DNA of 64,000 bases, taken from the NCBI GenBank assembly GCA_964437335.1, contig CAYTGL010000012.1, positions 1 to 64,000 on the forward strand. The letters are read 5' to 3'. How positions within the stretch are numbered: the stretch's first letter is position 1; each line of letters begins with the position of its first letter. This DNA comes from JAITWN01 sp964437335. Lineage in GTDB: Bacteria > Pseudomonadota > Gammaproteobacteria > SZUA-140. Below are positions 44,479 through 53,425 of this stretch, piece by piece. The translations under genes were made by a program, and so were the position numbers. The notes under the pieces are model-generated. The model was not told where the DNA came from, did not search any database, and saw only the letters and a list, made by a program, of their open reading frames with translations.

Positions 44479-44588
44479 CGAGGCATGTCTTTGTTTCCTG
44501 ACCGTCGCCCGCAAGGATGCGGGCGTCGAGCGTACAGGGACGTATTCACAGCGAGTCAGGAAACAAAGACATGCCTCGTCAGCGGCCC
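44469..44588. mobile_element. 120-base element with 34-base perfect inverted repeats (MITE-like)
   Basis: Arms 44469-44502 and 44555-44588 are exact reverse complements (34 bases each; they start GGGCCGCTGACGAGGCATGT). The 52-base centre has its own hairpin GCCCGC-AAGGAT-GCGGGC. There is no open frame, so it is a non-autonomous palindromic element or a large RNA hairpin. The left arm contains the TGA stop of the TraB-like gene. Confidence 0.75.
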
Positions 44589-44601
44589 CTCCACTGCAGA
44601 C

Positions 44602-44632
44602 TTGGCGACACTTTCCCGATCTCGGGTATAAT
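44602..44632 (+). promoter_or_regulatory. Candidate promoter of the YncE-like gene
   Basis: TTGGCG at 44602-44607 and a perfect TATAAT at 44627-44632 are 19 bases apart, 39 bases before the start at 44671. The -10 is strong and the spacing slightly long. Confidence 0.5.
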
Positions 44633-44670
44633 TCCGTATCCTAGAATGCAATGCTCAGGAAAACGACGCA

Positions 44671-45930
44671 ATGACACCATCCCCTGACAATATCGGACAG
44701 TTCTCTCTCGGATTCTATGTCGGCAACCGCAAGACCGGCGCCGTTGCCGTCGTCGACAAGACCAACGGCAAGGTCAATATCGACCAGCTCGGCATCGCCG
44801 CCGAAACCGGTCTCGAGCAGGAACTCAAGCCGATCTTCGTCGGCCTGACCGAAAAACGCGACATCATCCTGCTGGATCCCGCGACCAAGGCCATCCGGAT
44901 AGTATCCGCATTTCCCGCTGACGCATTTCCGGCCCATATCTACGAAGATCCAACCTCCGTGCGCAGCTGGTTCATGAACGATGGCGACAAGCAGACCGGC
45001 AACGACCGCCTTAACTGCGGCGACGCCGGCTCGTCGGTCACCGTCGTCGAATACATTGACAGCTCGCGCGCGAAATTCCTGGCGACCGTCTGCGTCGGCC
45101 GCGGCCACCACCAGGCCGCATTCAGCCATCCATCCGCTGCCGCGCCCGACGTTCCGCGCCGTGCGTACATCAGCAACCTCAAGGACGGCACGCTGTCGGT
45201 GATCGGCAACGATCCCGCCGAGCGCGACAAGTATCTCAAGCTCATCGCGACGATCAATCTGTGCGAACCCGACCGGGAAGAAGGCATGACAGAAGCGACG
45301 ATCCCGAACAATGCCTTCCCGCACGGGCTCGTCTACTCGCCGCTAACCGGAAAGTTGTATAACCTTAACAACGGCTACGGCAACATCGCGATCATCGACC
45401 CGCAGAGCAACGCGATCGAAAGCCGCATTCCGTTCAAGGGTCACAGCAACCTGTTTATCGCGCCAGGTGGCCGCTACATCATTGGCCGTGGCGCTGACCG
45501 CAAGTCCGATCCGAACCATGTCATCGCGAAACTCAGCGTCCTCGATGTCACCGATCTCACCATCACCGACCGTATGGACTTGGCGGACATCTATATCAGC
45601 AAGTACTACTTCAACAGTGGCGGTACCAAGCTCTACCTGACGACCTCGAGTTCCGGCAGCCCCGAGCAGCAGAAACATCTCAAGCCGGACGCGCTCGTCG
45701 TCATCGACCTCGGCGCGCTGCCGAAGCTCCGGCTCGCGAATGAACTGCGCCTCGGCTCGCCATCAGGCTCGCTCGCATTCATCAAGTCCGCGACCGGCGG
45801 GGAACTCGTGTTTTCGTCGAACTCGGAAAACGGCAGCCTGGCCGTCATCGACGGCATCCGCGACGAGATTGTCGAGATCATCCCGGTAATGGAAGGGCAG
45901 GGGCATTCGCGGGTGTGGAGTCTGGGTTGA
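44671..45930 (+). CDS. YncE-like beta-propeller protein
   Basis: A 419-residue protein with repeated strands typical of seven-bladed YVTN/YncE propellers: TGAVAVVDKTNGKVNIDQLG, GKLYNLNNGYGNIAIIDPQS, RRAYISNLKDGTLSVIGN and NSENGSLAVIDGIRDEIVEI. No signal peptide is visible, which is odd since most YncE proteins are periplasmic. An upstream promoter is clear and it appears to be its own unit. Related proteins bind nucleic acid or surface sugars in a few cases; function here is unknown. Confidence 0.75.
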   Translation: MTPSPDNIGQFSLGFYVGNRKTGAVAVVDKTNGKVNIDQLGIAAETGLEQELKPIFVGLTEKRDIILLDPATKAIRIVSAFPADAFPAHIYEDPTSVRSWFMNDGDKQTGNDRLNCGDAGSSVTVVEYIDSSRAKFLATVCVGRGHHQAAFSHPSAAAPDVPRRAYISNLKDGTLSVIGNDPAERDKYLKLIATINLCEPDREEGMTEATIPNNAFPHGLVYSPLTGKLYNLNNGYGNIAIIDPQSNAIESRIPFKGHSNLFIAPGGRYIIGRGADRKSDPNHVIAKLSVLDVTDLTITDRMDLADIYISKYYFNSGGTKLYLTTSSSGSPEQQKHLKPDALVVIDLGALPKLRLANELRLGSPSGSLAFIKSATGGELVFSSNSENGSLAVIDGIRDEIVEIIPVMEGQGHSRVWSLG

Positions 45931-45945
45931 GTCTGTAAACGACGG

Positions 45946-46485
45946 TCAGCGCGCGCGATCGTCGGCGGGCGAGGCGGGAGCCGGATTCTGCCCGGGTCGC
46001 CTTTCCAGAACTCTGATCGCATCGGCTTCACCGCGCACCATGGACCTACCCAGCGCCGCGACCTTGCGCTGGTAAACGATGACTTCGGCAGGGTGTTCCC
46101 CGGCGTCGATCGTGGCCGAAAGCATCGCATGCTCCTCCGGTGATAGCGCCTCGAGCGACGCCATATAGGTCTTCAGCGCCTTGCGGGGATTCTCGATGAT
46201 CTTGTGGCGAAAGTGATTCGCGGTGAAGAACAGGATGAACGCCATGTAGGGGATGAACAGCGCGACGATGGCGAGGAATGTCGGGCTCGTATCGGGATTG
46301 CGCACCGCGGGGACGATAACGACCAATTGAAAAACCACCAGTGAGATCAGCGCGACGAACGCAGCGATCACGAAGGGGATCAGTTTTTTCTGGATTGCGT
46401 CGCGTTCCCTGTCAGCCCTGTCGTGCTCGGCCGAAATTTCAGCAAGTGTCGGGGGCGGATTGCTGATATCGAATTTGAGGGCCAT
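45946..46485 (-). CDS. Membrane protein of unknown function
   Basis: A 179-residue protein with an N-terminal coiled-coil-like acidic segment (LAEISAEHDRADRERDAIQK), two membrane helices (FVIAAFVALISLVVFQLVVI and FLAIVALFIPYMAFILFF) and a helical cytosolic tail (ALKTYMASLEALSPEEHAML). The C-terminus is basic and alanine-rich. Start at 46485 fits the first coherent helix. It lies between the propeller gene and tRNA-Ala. No family recognised. Confidence 0.6.
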   Translation of the reverse strand: MALKFDISNPPPTLAEISAEHDRADRERDAIQKKLIPFVIAAFVALISLVVFQLVVIVPAVRNPDTSPTFLAIVALFIPYMAFILFFTANHFRHKIIENPRKALKTYMASLEALSPEEHAMLSATIDAGEHPAEVIVYQRKVAALGRSMVRGEADAIRVLERRPGQNPAPASPADDRAR

Positions 46486-46502
46486 TATCCCGGAAACAGA
46501 TT

Positions 46503-46578
<76 letters not shown>

Positions 46579-46703
46579 ACGGTTTTAATGCGCCCGGTTA
46601 GTGTGTCAATTTCGTGCCTGTTGGGCGAGGCCAGATTCTAGCATCCCGTCGTGGGAATTGACCAGAACCGCGCGCTCGCACGCCCGGCCACCTCAGGCCC
46701 GGT

Positions 46704-47192
46704 TCACACCTTTCCGAGACTGTGCCTGTCCCAGGTATGCGGCGCATGGCCGCCGGGGCCATATTGCAGTGATTCTGACGGGGTTTGCCCTTTCAACAGG
46801 GACAGGGCCTGACGGGTATGGCGCAGGCCGGACTGGATCAACGCACCGTTGACGCTGTTCTGTCGCTGGCACTCCCCGGTCATTTCCAGCAATTGCATCC
46901 AGTTGTCGAGGAGACGGTTGCGGCGTTGCGGGTCGCAATTCGCGATCTGGTCGGAAAAATCCTGCCGAGTCGCCTGGCCTGATTCGCGTATCAGATGCTC
47001 GCGCTCCCGGTCGATGGCGTCGAACTCGGCGAGCACACGGCTCTTCGTGTCGACGGATTGCTCGATATGGGCGGCGTTGCGCGTCACGAGCGCGGCGTTT
47101 TCCTCGCGCAGGGCCTCGAGCAGGCGATTGCTGGCGTCGAGTTCGCGCGCGACGCAGTCATCGAGTCTTTGCCACAGGTTTGCGTGTGTCAT
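46704..47192 (-). CDS. flgN: Flagellar chaperone FlgN
   Basis: A 162-residue helical protein (start at MTHANLWQRLDDCVAREL). FlgN is the export chaperone that holds the hook-filament junction proteins FlgK and FlgL. The heptad-rich region ELDASNRLLEALREENAALV and the final conserved stretch ALIQSGLRHTRQALSLLKGQ fit the family. It lies 28 bases after flgM on the same strand, the usual flgAMN order. The frame is open upstream to 47252 without family features. Confidence 0.88.
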   Translation of the reverse strand: MTHANLWQRLDDCVARELDASNRLLEALREENAALVTRNAAHIEQSVDTKSRVLAEFDAIDREREHLIRESGQATRQDFSDQIANCDPQRRNRLLDNWMQLLEMTGECQRQNSVNGALIQSGLRHTRQALSLLKGQTPSESLQYGPGGHAPHTWDRHSLGKV

Positions 47193-47220
47193 CGGGGATC
47201 CTGTCAGTGTATTACTGTGT

Positions 47221-47559
47221 TCAGTCGGCGGAGTCATCGTGATGCCGGCCATGCAGCGCGACCTCCCGATCGATCAGACTGTCCGCGACCCGCAGAAAGT
47301 CGGGATGGAAGCTGCCGTCCGCGATTGACTGGCGGATCGTGTTGACGCGCGCCGTGTCGACGACCGGCAGCGCGGAGATCCGGCTGTCGAGCCGTTGAAT
47401 CAGCGACGCAGCTCCGGACAGATTGATCGAGTCCTTGCTCGCCGCCGGGTCGTTGGTCAGCCTGGGGGAGGCCGGCGCGTCGCTCACGACGCGCAGAGAA
47501 CCGGTATCCCCGGGCTGTCTCGCCTGCGGTGATGATGGGCCATTGATTTCTATGGGCAT
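47221..47559 (-). CDS. flgM: Anti-sigma-28 factor FlgM
   Basis: A 112-residue protein that binds sigma-28 and is exported when the hook is complete, releasing filament gene expression. Starts MPIEINGPSSPQARQPGDTG, the unfolded N-terminal half, and has the conserved helical second half DTARVNTIRQSIADGSFHPD. The last residues are histidine- and aspartate-rich. Between flgA and flgN, all on the minus strand. Slightly longer than the Escherichia coli protein. Confidence 0.88.
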   Translation of the reverse strand: MPIEINGPSSPQARQPGDTGSLRVVSDAPASPRLTNDPAASKDSINLSGAASLIQRLDSRISALPVVDTARVNTIRQSIADGSFHPDFLRVADSLIDREVALHGRHHDDSAD

Positions 47560-47587
47560 GATCCTTACTCCTGTACTTTCATCAGCC

Positions 47588-47614
47588 TTATCGACCGTGG
47601 TATCACTATATCAA
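47588..47614 (-). promoter_or_regulatory. Weak candidate sigma-28 promoter of flgM
   Basis: On the minus strand TTGATATA-N11-GTCGATAA, with -10 close to GCCGATAA and a poor -35, about 30 bases upstream of the flgM start. Spacing fits FliA promoters. Confidence 0.35.
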
Positions 47615-47650
47615 TAGTGTCGATATTGCCGATGGTTGTATGGCGCCTGT

Positions 47651-48361
47651 CTACATTTGTACCAGAACGGCGCCATGCGCGGTTACCCTCCCTTCCACGA
47701 TGCGCTTCGATTTGCTGTTCCTGACCCGGATGCGATCGCCTACGGCGCCATCAGAGAGTGCGCTGCCGGTCATGCGCACCTCAAAATTCCCGGTGCGGGA
47801 CACGATCGTGACATCGTCACCGCGTCGAATCAGGCGGAGCCGGTCGAGCATCGCCGGTGCCAGTACCAGGCCGTTTTGCAGCGGCTGCTTCAGCACCATG
47901 CCGATCGCCTGTTCCGGGTCACTGATATAGCCATGACCGGACGCGGTCACGTCGCGCTCGGCAATTTCAATATGCTCGAGTCCGATCTGCGTGCCGCGCG
48001 CGAGGAATCCCTTGGCGACGACGACATCTTCCAGCAACGCAATTCTTGCCGAAACGTAAAGTTTCCATGCCTGGGCGCCGCTGCAGCGGACACCGACGCT
48101 GGTATTGCCTGACAGCTTGCCGCCGGGTGGCAGCCAGGCCTCGAGCGCGCCGTCGCAGCGCGCGAGTCGCAACCTGCGATCCAGGCCGCCGAGAAGGATC
48201 TCGCTCTTGCCGGGGCGACCAGCGAGCTGTTGTTCGAGAAATCCGCGCGCGGCAGCAAGGATGCTCGCATGGGACTCGAAGTCCTGCGTATGTGGTGCGG
48301 CACCGGCGGCGCCCGCCGACAGTGCGAGCCCTGCTAATACGGTCGCGATGATTCGCTTCAT
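47651..48361 (-). CDS. flgA: Flagellar P-ring assembly chaperone FlgA
   Basis: A 236-residue periplasmic protein that helps FlgI form the P-ring. Signal peptide KRIIATVLAGLALSAGAAGA, cleaved near residue 22. The C-terminal SAF domain is VVAKGFLARGTQIGLEHIEI, ending RNSKSKRIVEGRVTAHGAVL, both usual in FlgA. The start at 48361 is the ATG before MKRIIATV; the frame extends to 48388. It is divergent from flgB with both promoters in the 275-base spacer. Confidence 0.92.
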   Translation of the reverse strand: MKRIIATVLAGLALSAGAAGAAPHTQDFESHASILAAARGFLEQQLAGRPGKSEILLGGLDRRLRLARCDGALEAWLPPGGKLSGNTSVGVRCSGAQAWKLYVSARIALLEDVVVAKGFLARGTQIGLEHIEIAERDVTASGHGYISDPEQAIGMVLKQPLQNGLVLAPAMLDRLRLIRRGDDVTIVSRTGNFEVRMTGSALSDGAVGDRIRVRNSKSKRIVEGRVTAHGAVLVQM

Positions 48362-48400
48362 ATCCCCGTTTGACTCCGAATAAATCACTCCGTATTACAT

Positions 48401-48415
48401 TCAATATCCGTGCCA
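48401..48415 (-). promoter_or_regulatory. Candidate sigma-54 promoter of flgA
   Basis: Minus-strand TGGCACG-GATA-TTGA. The -24 part is a perfect TGGCACG; the -12 part has TTGA where TTGC is expected, so one key base differs. It lies about 40 bases from the flgA start. Confidence 0.5.
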
Positions 48416-48567
48416 TAAGAGATCATGCCTCCTCGGCAAGCAGCCGACCGCGCCATTGCCGGCGGCGCCCCGGGCTTGCCGCCGAGCGGTAAGGCTTTGC
48501 CGACAGAGTCACTGCCCGACGCATGTAAGAAATGATCAACACGTTGAAAATAAATGACATTTATTAT

Positions 48568-48583
48568 TGGCATGGCATTTGCT
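48568..48583 (+). promoter_or_regulatory. Sigma-54 promoter of the flgB operon
   Basis: TGGCATG-GCAT-TTGCT matches the RpoN consensus TGGCACG-N4-TTGCW at nearly all key positions, with GG at -24 and GC at -12. The expected start point is near 48594, 43 bases before flgB. Confidence 0.8.
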
Positions 48584-48636
48584 CTTGTTCAGCGACGATG
48601 GATCAGGCACGACGATAAAGGACGGAGTTACGCACG

Positions 48637-49038
48637 ATGTCATCGAAGATCGATGCTGAATTCGGGGTGCATGCCCAGGCCCTGCAACTCTACGGCGGGC
48701 GCGCCGAGGTGCTTGCCGCGAACATGGCGAATGCGGATACGCCGGGTTACAAGGCCCGTGATATCGATTTCCATGCGGTGCTGAACGGCGTGATGCAGGG
48801 CGATGTGCCGATGGCAAAGACGAACAGCCGGCATATCGATACCGCGTCCGCAGCGGGCAGCGCGATGCACATGCAATTGAAGTACCGGATTCCGCAGCAG
48901 ACATCCGCGGACGGCAATACGGTCGATGTCCAGTTCGAGCAGTCACAGTTCGCCGAGAACGCGATCCGCCACCAGGCGACCTTCACGTTCCTGGACGGTA
49001 CGATCAAGAGACTGCTTGGCGCCATCAGGGGAGAATGA
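48637..49038 (+). CDS. flgB: Flagellar proximal rod protein FlgB
   Basis: A 133-residue rod protein and first gene of the hook-basal body operon. Family motif RAEVLAANMANADTPGYKAR near residue 25 and a C-terminal helix QATFTFLDGTIKRLLGAIRG, the regular rod-protein ends. It links the MS-ring to the distal rod. The stop overlaps the start region of flgC. Expression is from the sigma-54 promoter 54-70 bases upstream. Confidence 0.96.
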   Translation: MSSKIDAEFGVHAQALQLYGGRAEVLAANMANADTPGYKARDIDFHAVLNGVMQGDVPMAKTNSRHIDTASAAGSAMHMQLKYRIPQQTSADGNTVDVQFEQSQFAENAIRHQATFTFLDGTIKRLLGAIRGE

Positions 49039-49040
49039 TC

Positions 49041-49448
49041 ATGGGTCTGTTTTCGATATTTGATATTGCCGGCTCGGCGATGAGCGCACAGACGGTGCGG
49101 CTCAACACGACGGCGAGCAATCTCGCGAACGCCGACAGCGTCAGCGGAACCGAAGAGGATGTTTATCGCGCGCGGCGGCCGGTCTTCGCGACTTTCCAGC
49201 AGACACTGGACAACAGCGTGGCCGGGGTCAGGGTCACCGGCGTCGTCGAGGATGCAAAGCCGGCACAGCAGCAATACCTGCCGGATCACCCGCTCGCGAA
49301 CGCGGAAGGTTATGTCTACCGCCCGAACATCAACGTGGTCGAGGAGATGGCGGACATGATCTCGGCCTCGCGCACCTATCAGAACAATGTCGAGGTCGTG
49401 AACACCTCGAAGCAGATGCTGATGAACCTGCTGCGTCTCGGTCAGTGA
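49041..49448 (+). CDS. flgC: Flagellar rod protein FlgC
   Basis: A 135-residue rod subunit: LFSIFDIAGSAMSAQTVRLN, TTASNLANADSVSGTEEDVY and the C-terminal VVNTSKQMLMNLLRLGQ. The rod motif SNLANA is present. Two starts 6 bases apart exist (49035 ATG overlapping the flgB stop, 49041 ATG); GGGGAG favours 49041. Part of the proximal rod with FlgB and FlgF. Confidence 0.95.
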   Translation: MGLFSIFDIAGSAMSAQTVRLNTTASNLANADSVSGTEEDVYRARRPVFATFQQTLDNSVAGVRVTGVVEDAKPAQQQYLPDHPLANAEGYVYRPNINVVEEMADMISASRTYQNNVEVVNTSKQMLMNLLRLGQ

Positions 49449-49490
49449 CGAGATAGCGGGAATCCTCGATAGCGGCACAAGGGAAAGGAT

Positions 49491-50159
49491 ATGACGACAA
49501 TTGACACGCAGTTACTGGACAGCCTCGGCCTGACCCCAAAGCAGGAAAGCAGCCGGTCCGACCAGCTTGGGCAGACCGAGTTTTTGAAACTGATGATTAC
49601 CCAGCTCAACAACCAGGATCCGCTCAAACCGATGGAAAGTGGCGAATTCTACACCCAGATCGCGCAATTCAGCACGGTCGCCGGCATTCAGGATTTGCAG
49701 GACACCTTCCAGCAGGTCGCGACGGCGATGTATTCGACCCAGGCCCTGCAGGCCTCGGCGATGGTCGGCCGTTCGGTGCTGGTTTCGGCGCAAGGCGCGA
49801 ATCTTGGTGCCGATGGCGGGGTGTCCGGGATGGTTGAAGTGCCGGTTGCGACCAGCCAGCTTTCGGTCGGCATTTATGACGCCGCCGGACAGCTCGTCAG
49901 GCGCATCGCGCTTGGTGCTCAGCCGCAGGGGAGCACGCCATTTGCCTGGGACGGCCGCAATGACGACGGCGAGCGGGTCGCGCCCGGCGCCTATCAAATA
50001 GAAGCGGACATGCAGCAGGGCGGCCAGTCCTTTGCCCTCGACACGTTGATCTCTTCGAAGGTCGACAGCGTGACGATGGGCAGAAATGGCCAGGGCATCA
50101 CGCTGAATGTGTCGGGCGTCGGCCCGGTTGCGCTCGCCAATGTCAAACAGGTCATGTAG
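49491..50159 (+). CDS. flgD: Flagellar hook capping protein FlgD
   Basis: A 222-residue scaffold that caps the growing hook and is removed afterwards. Opening motif QTEFLKLMITQLNNQDPLKP and MESGEFYTQIAQFSTVAGIQ is diagnostic. The middle holds a FlgD Ig-like domain (SQLSVGIYDAAGQLVRRIAL and GSTPFAWDGRNDDGERVAPG). Gene order BCDE is normal. Confidence 0.95.
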   Translation: MTTIDTQLLDSLGLTPKQESSRSDQLGQTEFLKLMITQLNNQDPLKPMESGEFYTQIAQFSTVAGIQDLQDTFQQVATAMYSTQALQASAMVGRSVLVSAQGANLGADGGVSGMVEVPVATSQLSVGIYDAAGQLVRRIALGAQPQGSTPFAWDGRNDDGERVAPGAYQIEADMQQGGQSFALDTLISSKVDSVTMGRNGQGITLNVSGVGPVALANVKQVM

Positions 50160-50204
50160 TCGATTCAATCCGAGTCACAGCATTCACAAAGGGAGATACC
50201 TCAA

Positions 50205-51821
50205 ATGCCATTTCGTGCAGCACTCAGCGGTCTGAACGCAGCCTCGGCGGACCTGCGGGTCATCGGCAATAACGTCGCCAATGCCAGCACCACCGGATTC
50301 AAGCAGTCGACGGTGCACTTCTCCGATGTGTTCGCGACTTCCAATCTGGGGTCGTCGGCGAACGCGATCGGCAGCGGGGTGCGCATCGCGGATATCGCCC
50401 AGGAGTTTTCCGCCGGCAATATCGAGTTCACGAACAACAATCTCGATCTCGCGATCGGTGGACAGGGATTTTTCCGCCTGGATGCCGGCGGCAGTATCGT
50501 CTACTCGCGCAGCGGCGCGTTCAGTCCGGACCGCGATGGATTTATCGTCAACTCCCAGGGGCAGCGCCTGACCGGTTACCTCGCTGACGGCGGCGGCAAC
50601 ATCACTGGCGGGATAGGCGATATCCAGCTCGATACCTCGGATATCGCCCCGCAGGCGACCGGATCGGTTCGCTTCGGCCTGAATCTGAATGCCTCGGCGA
50701 ATGTTCCGGCGTCGTATCAGACTTCGAGCGTGATTTTGCTCGGCAGTGCCGGCGCGAACCCGGTGCTCGATACCGATGATTCGCCGGTGACGACGGCTCC
50801 GGTGGACCTGATCGACACCTTCGGCCAGACCGTGAACGGCGCGCAATTGCAGTTTACGCATATCGGCGGCGATGACTGGGAAGTCACGATGACCGGAGCC
50901 GGCGGCACGACCAGTACCGCGCAGATGACCGTCGGCACGACCGGCAGCGTAAACCTGACCTGGGATCCAGACGGTGCGGGTGGCGCGCAGTTGCCGACGC
51001 AACTGACAATCGACGTTACGGGCGTCACCCAGGTCGCGGGCGGTGGCGGCAGTGATATCACTGCGAGCGCAGATGGCGCGCTGCAGGCCGGATTTGATGT
51101 CACCGACGCGACGACGTTCAACAACTCGACTTCGCTGACAATCTACGATTCGCTCGGAACCGCGCATCTTGCAACGGCGTATTATCGCAAGACGGGGATT
51201 CCGAACCAGTGGGAAACCTATATCTATGTCGATGGCCAGCCGGTGAATGGCGTCCAGCCCAACGGCTCCGATCTCCTGCAGTTCACCTCCAGCGGTTCAC
51301 TGCAGTCGATCAATGGCAATCCGGTACCGCCGGCGTCGATCACGATGAATGCGATCAATCCGGGCGGCGGGGCAGCGGATATAACGCTGACCATGGATTA
51401 CAGCGCCCTCAGTCAGTTCGGCGGCGGGTTCAACGTCGTGGCCTTGTCGCAGGACGGTTTTTCGACCGGACGACTGAGCGGTATTGCCATCGACGATTCC
51501 GGCGTACTCCAGGCCCGCTTCACGAACGGGCAGACCCGCACCCTCGCGCAGATTGCGCTCGCAAATTTCAGCAACCCGCAGGGACTGACCCAGCTCGGCG
51601 ACACGAGCTGGGCCGAGAGCTTCGAATCGGGCAATGCGCTGGTGTCGACCGCGGGTTCATCCAGCCTCGGTTTGATCGAGTCCGGCGCTCTCGAGGAATC
51701 GAATGTCGACCTGACCGAGCAGCTCGTCCGTATGATTACGGCGCAGCGCAACTTCCAGGCCAATGCCCAGGTCATCTCGACCGCGGACACCATAACGCAG
51801 ACCATCATCAATCTGCGTTGA
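50205..51821 (+). CDS. flgE: Flagellar hook protein FlgE
   Basis: A 538-residue hook subunit. N-terminus MPFRAALSGLNAASADLRVI with rod/hook motif GNNVANASTTGFKQSTVHFS, and C-terminus GALEESNVDLTEQLVRMITA QRNFQANAQVIS-type helix, both ends of the axial-protein D0 domain. The large surface-exposed middle explains its length, longer than the Escherichia coli 402-residue form. The curved hook transmits torque to the filament. Ribosome site AAGGGAGA at 50190. Confidence 0.95.
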   Translation: MPFRAALSGLNAASADLRVIGNNVANASTTGFKQSTVHFSDVFATSNLGSSANAIGSGVRIADIAQEFSAGNIEFTNNNLDLAIGGQGFFRLDAGGSIVYSRSGAFSPDRDGFIVNSQGQRLTGYLADGGGNITGGIGDIQLDTSDIAPQATGSVRFGLNLNASANVPASYQTSSVILLGSAGANPVLDTDDSPVTTAPVDLIDTFGQTVNGAQLQFTHIGGDDWEVTMTGAGGTTSTAQMTVGTTGSVNLTWDPDGAGGAQLPTQLTIDVTGVTQVAGGGGSDITASADGALQAGFDVTDATTFNNSTSLTIYDSLGTAHLATAYYRKTGIPNQWETYIYVDGQPVNGVQPNGSDLLQFTSSGSLQSINGNPVPPASITMNAINPGGGAADITLTMDYSALSQFGGGFNVVALSQDGFSTGRLSGIAIDDSGVLQARFTNGQTRTLAQIALANFSNPQGLTQLGDTSWAESFESGNALVSTAGSSSLGLIESGALEESNVDLTEQLVRMITAQRNFQANAQVISTADTITQTIINLR

Positions 51822-51859
51822 TCCTGCGGGCTGATACAAAGGCATACAGAGGATAGACG

Positions 51860-52600
51860 ATGGACCGGATGCTCTATGTTGCGATGACCGGTGCGAGCCA
51901 GACGATGCAGGCGCAGGCCGCGAACGCGAATAATCTCGCGAACGCGTCGACAACCGGCTTCCGTGAAGATCTGCTCGGCTTTACCAACGTCGAGATCGAG
52001 GGGCCGGGATTCCCGACCCGGGTATATAGTGTGCTCGGGCCAGAATCGTTCAATCACGCGCCGGGACCGCAGATGGCGACCGGCAACGATCTTGATGTCG
52101 CGGTCGATGGCGACGGCTGGATCGCGGTGCAATCGGCGACCGGCCTCGAGGCCTATACACGTGCCGGTAACCTGCGCATGACGCCGAACGGCACACTGAT
52201 GACTGGAGCCGGTCATCCGGTGCTCGGCGATTCGGGCGCGCCGATCGCAATCCCCCAGTCCGAAAATATCGAGATCGGCGTTGATGGAACCATTTCGATT
52301 CGTCCGCTGGGACAGACACCCGCGGCGCTGGCCGTCGTCGACCGCATCAAGCTGGTCCATCCCGACCCCGCTACGCTGATCAAGGGGCCAGACGGACTGG
52401 TCTACACGAAGGACGGCCTGCCGGCGCAGGCCGATGCATCGGTGCAACTGGCGGCCGGCATGCTTGAAGGGAGCAACGTCAATACCATCGATGCGATGGT
52501 CAACATGATCGCGCTGTCGCGCCAATTCGAAATGCAGATCAAGCTGATGCGGACCGCGGAACAGAACGATGAAGCCTCGGCGCGACTGATGCAACTCTGA
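51860..52600 (+). CDS. flgF: Flagellar rod protein FlgF
   Basis: A 246-residue proximal rod subunit: MLYVAMTGASQTMQAQAANA, NNLANASTTGFREDLLGFTN and GNDLDVAVDGDGWIAVQSAT. The C-terminal helix is NVNTIDAMVNMIALSRQFEM. FlgF and FlgG join the rod in sequence. The start follows AGAGGAT. Length is normal (251 in Escherichia coli). Confidence 0.95.
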   Translation: MDRMLYVAMTGASQTMQAQAANANNLANASTTGFREDLLGFTNVEIEGPGFPTRVYSVLGPESFNHAPGPQMATGNDLDVAVDGDGWIAVQSATGLEAYTRAGNLRMTPNGTLMTGAGHPVLGDSGAPIAIPQSENIEIGVDGTISIRPLGQTPAALAVVDRIKLVHPDPATLIKGPDGLVYTKDGLPAQADASVQLAAGMLEGSNVNTIDAMVNMIALSRQFEMQIKLMRTAEQNDEASARLMQL

Positions 52601-52627
52601 TATCGATCATTCACCGGAGAATAAACG

Positions 52628-53413
52628 ATGAGCAACGCACTATGGATAGCAAAGACCGGTCTCGACGCCCAGCAGAATCGCATGTCGGTGATCTCCAACA
52701 ACCTCGCGAATGTCAACACAACCGGTTTCAAAAAGGATCGCGCAGTATTCGAAGATCTGTTGTATCAGAACGTGCGCCAGGTCGGCGCGCAATCGGCGCA
52801 GGACTCATTGCTGCCGACGGGTCTCAGCTTCGGCACCGGCGTCCGTACGGTCGCGACCGAAAAGCTGTTTACCCAGGGCTCCACGGTCGATACCGGCAAT
52901 CCGCTGCACATGGCGATCGAGGGGCGCGGATTTTTCCAGATACTGAAGCCGGATGGTACGATCGCCTATACCCGTGATGGCTCGTTCAGTGTCGACGCCC
53001 AGGGCCAGGTCGTGACCTCGAGCGGCTATGCCCTGCAACCGGCGATCACGATACCGAACAATGTGATGAGCGTCAGTGTTGGCAAGGATGGCGTCGTATC
53101 CGCGCTGACACCGGGTAACTCGATACCGACCCAGGTCGGCACAGTGCAGCTCGCCGACTTCGTTAACCCGGCAGGGTTGCAGCCTGTCGGACAGAACCTG
53201 TTTCTCGAGTCCGCGTCGAGCGGCGCCCCGGTGACCGGCTCTCCGGCGATCAACGGTCTCGGCAGCGTGATCCAGTCCGCCCTCGAGAGCTCCAATATCA
53301 ATGTCGTCGAGGAACTGGTCAACATGATCGAGGCGCAGCGCGCCTATGAAATGAATTCCAAGGCGATCGCGTCCGTCGACCGCATGCTGCAGTACATCAA
53401 CAACAACATCTGA
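52628..53413 (+). CDS. flgG: Flagellar distal rod protein FlgG
   Basis: A 261-residue distal rod protein: SNALWIAKTGLDAQQNRMSV, ISNNLANVNTTGFKKDRAVF and the FlgG-typical LYQNVRQVGAQSAQDSLLPT. C-terminal NINVVEELVNMIEAQRAYEM is intact. The distal rod passes through the P- and L-rings made by the next genes. Start preceded by CCGGAG. Confidence 0.96.
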   Translation: MSNALWIAKTGLDAQQNRMSVISNNLANVNTTGFKKDRAVFEDLLYQNVRQVGAQSAQDSLLPTGLSFGTGVRTVATEKLFTQGSTVDTGNPLHMAIEGRGFFQILKPDGTIAYTRDGSFSVDAQGQVVTSSGYALQPAITIPNNVMSVSVGKDGVVSALTPGNSIPTQVGTVQLADFVNPAGLQPVGQNLFLESASSGAPVTGSPAINGLGSVIQSALESSNINVVEELVNMIEAQRAYEMNSKAIASVDRMLQYINNNI

Positions 53414-53425
53414 CGGGTAATAGCC

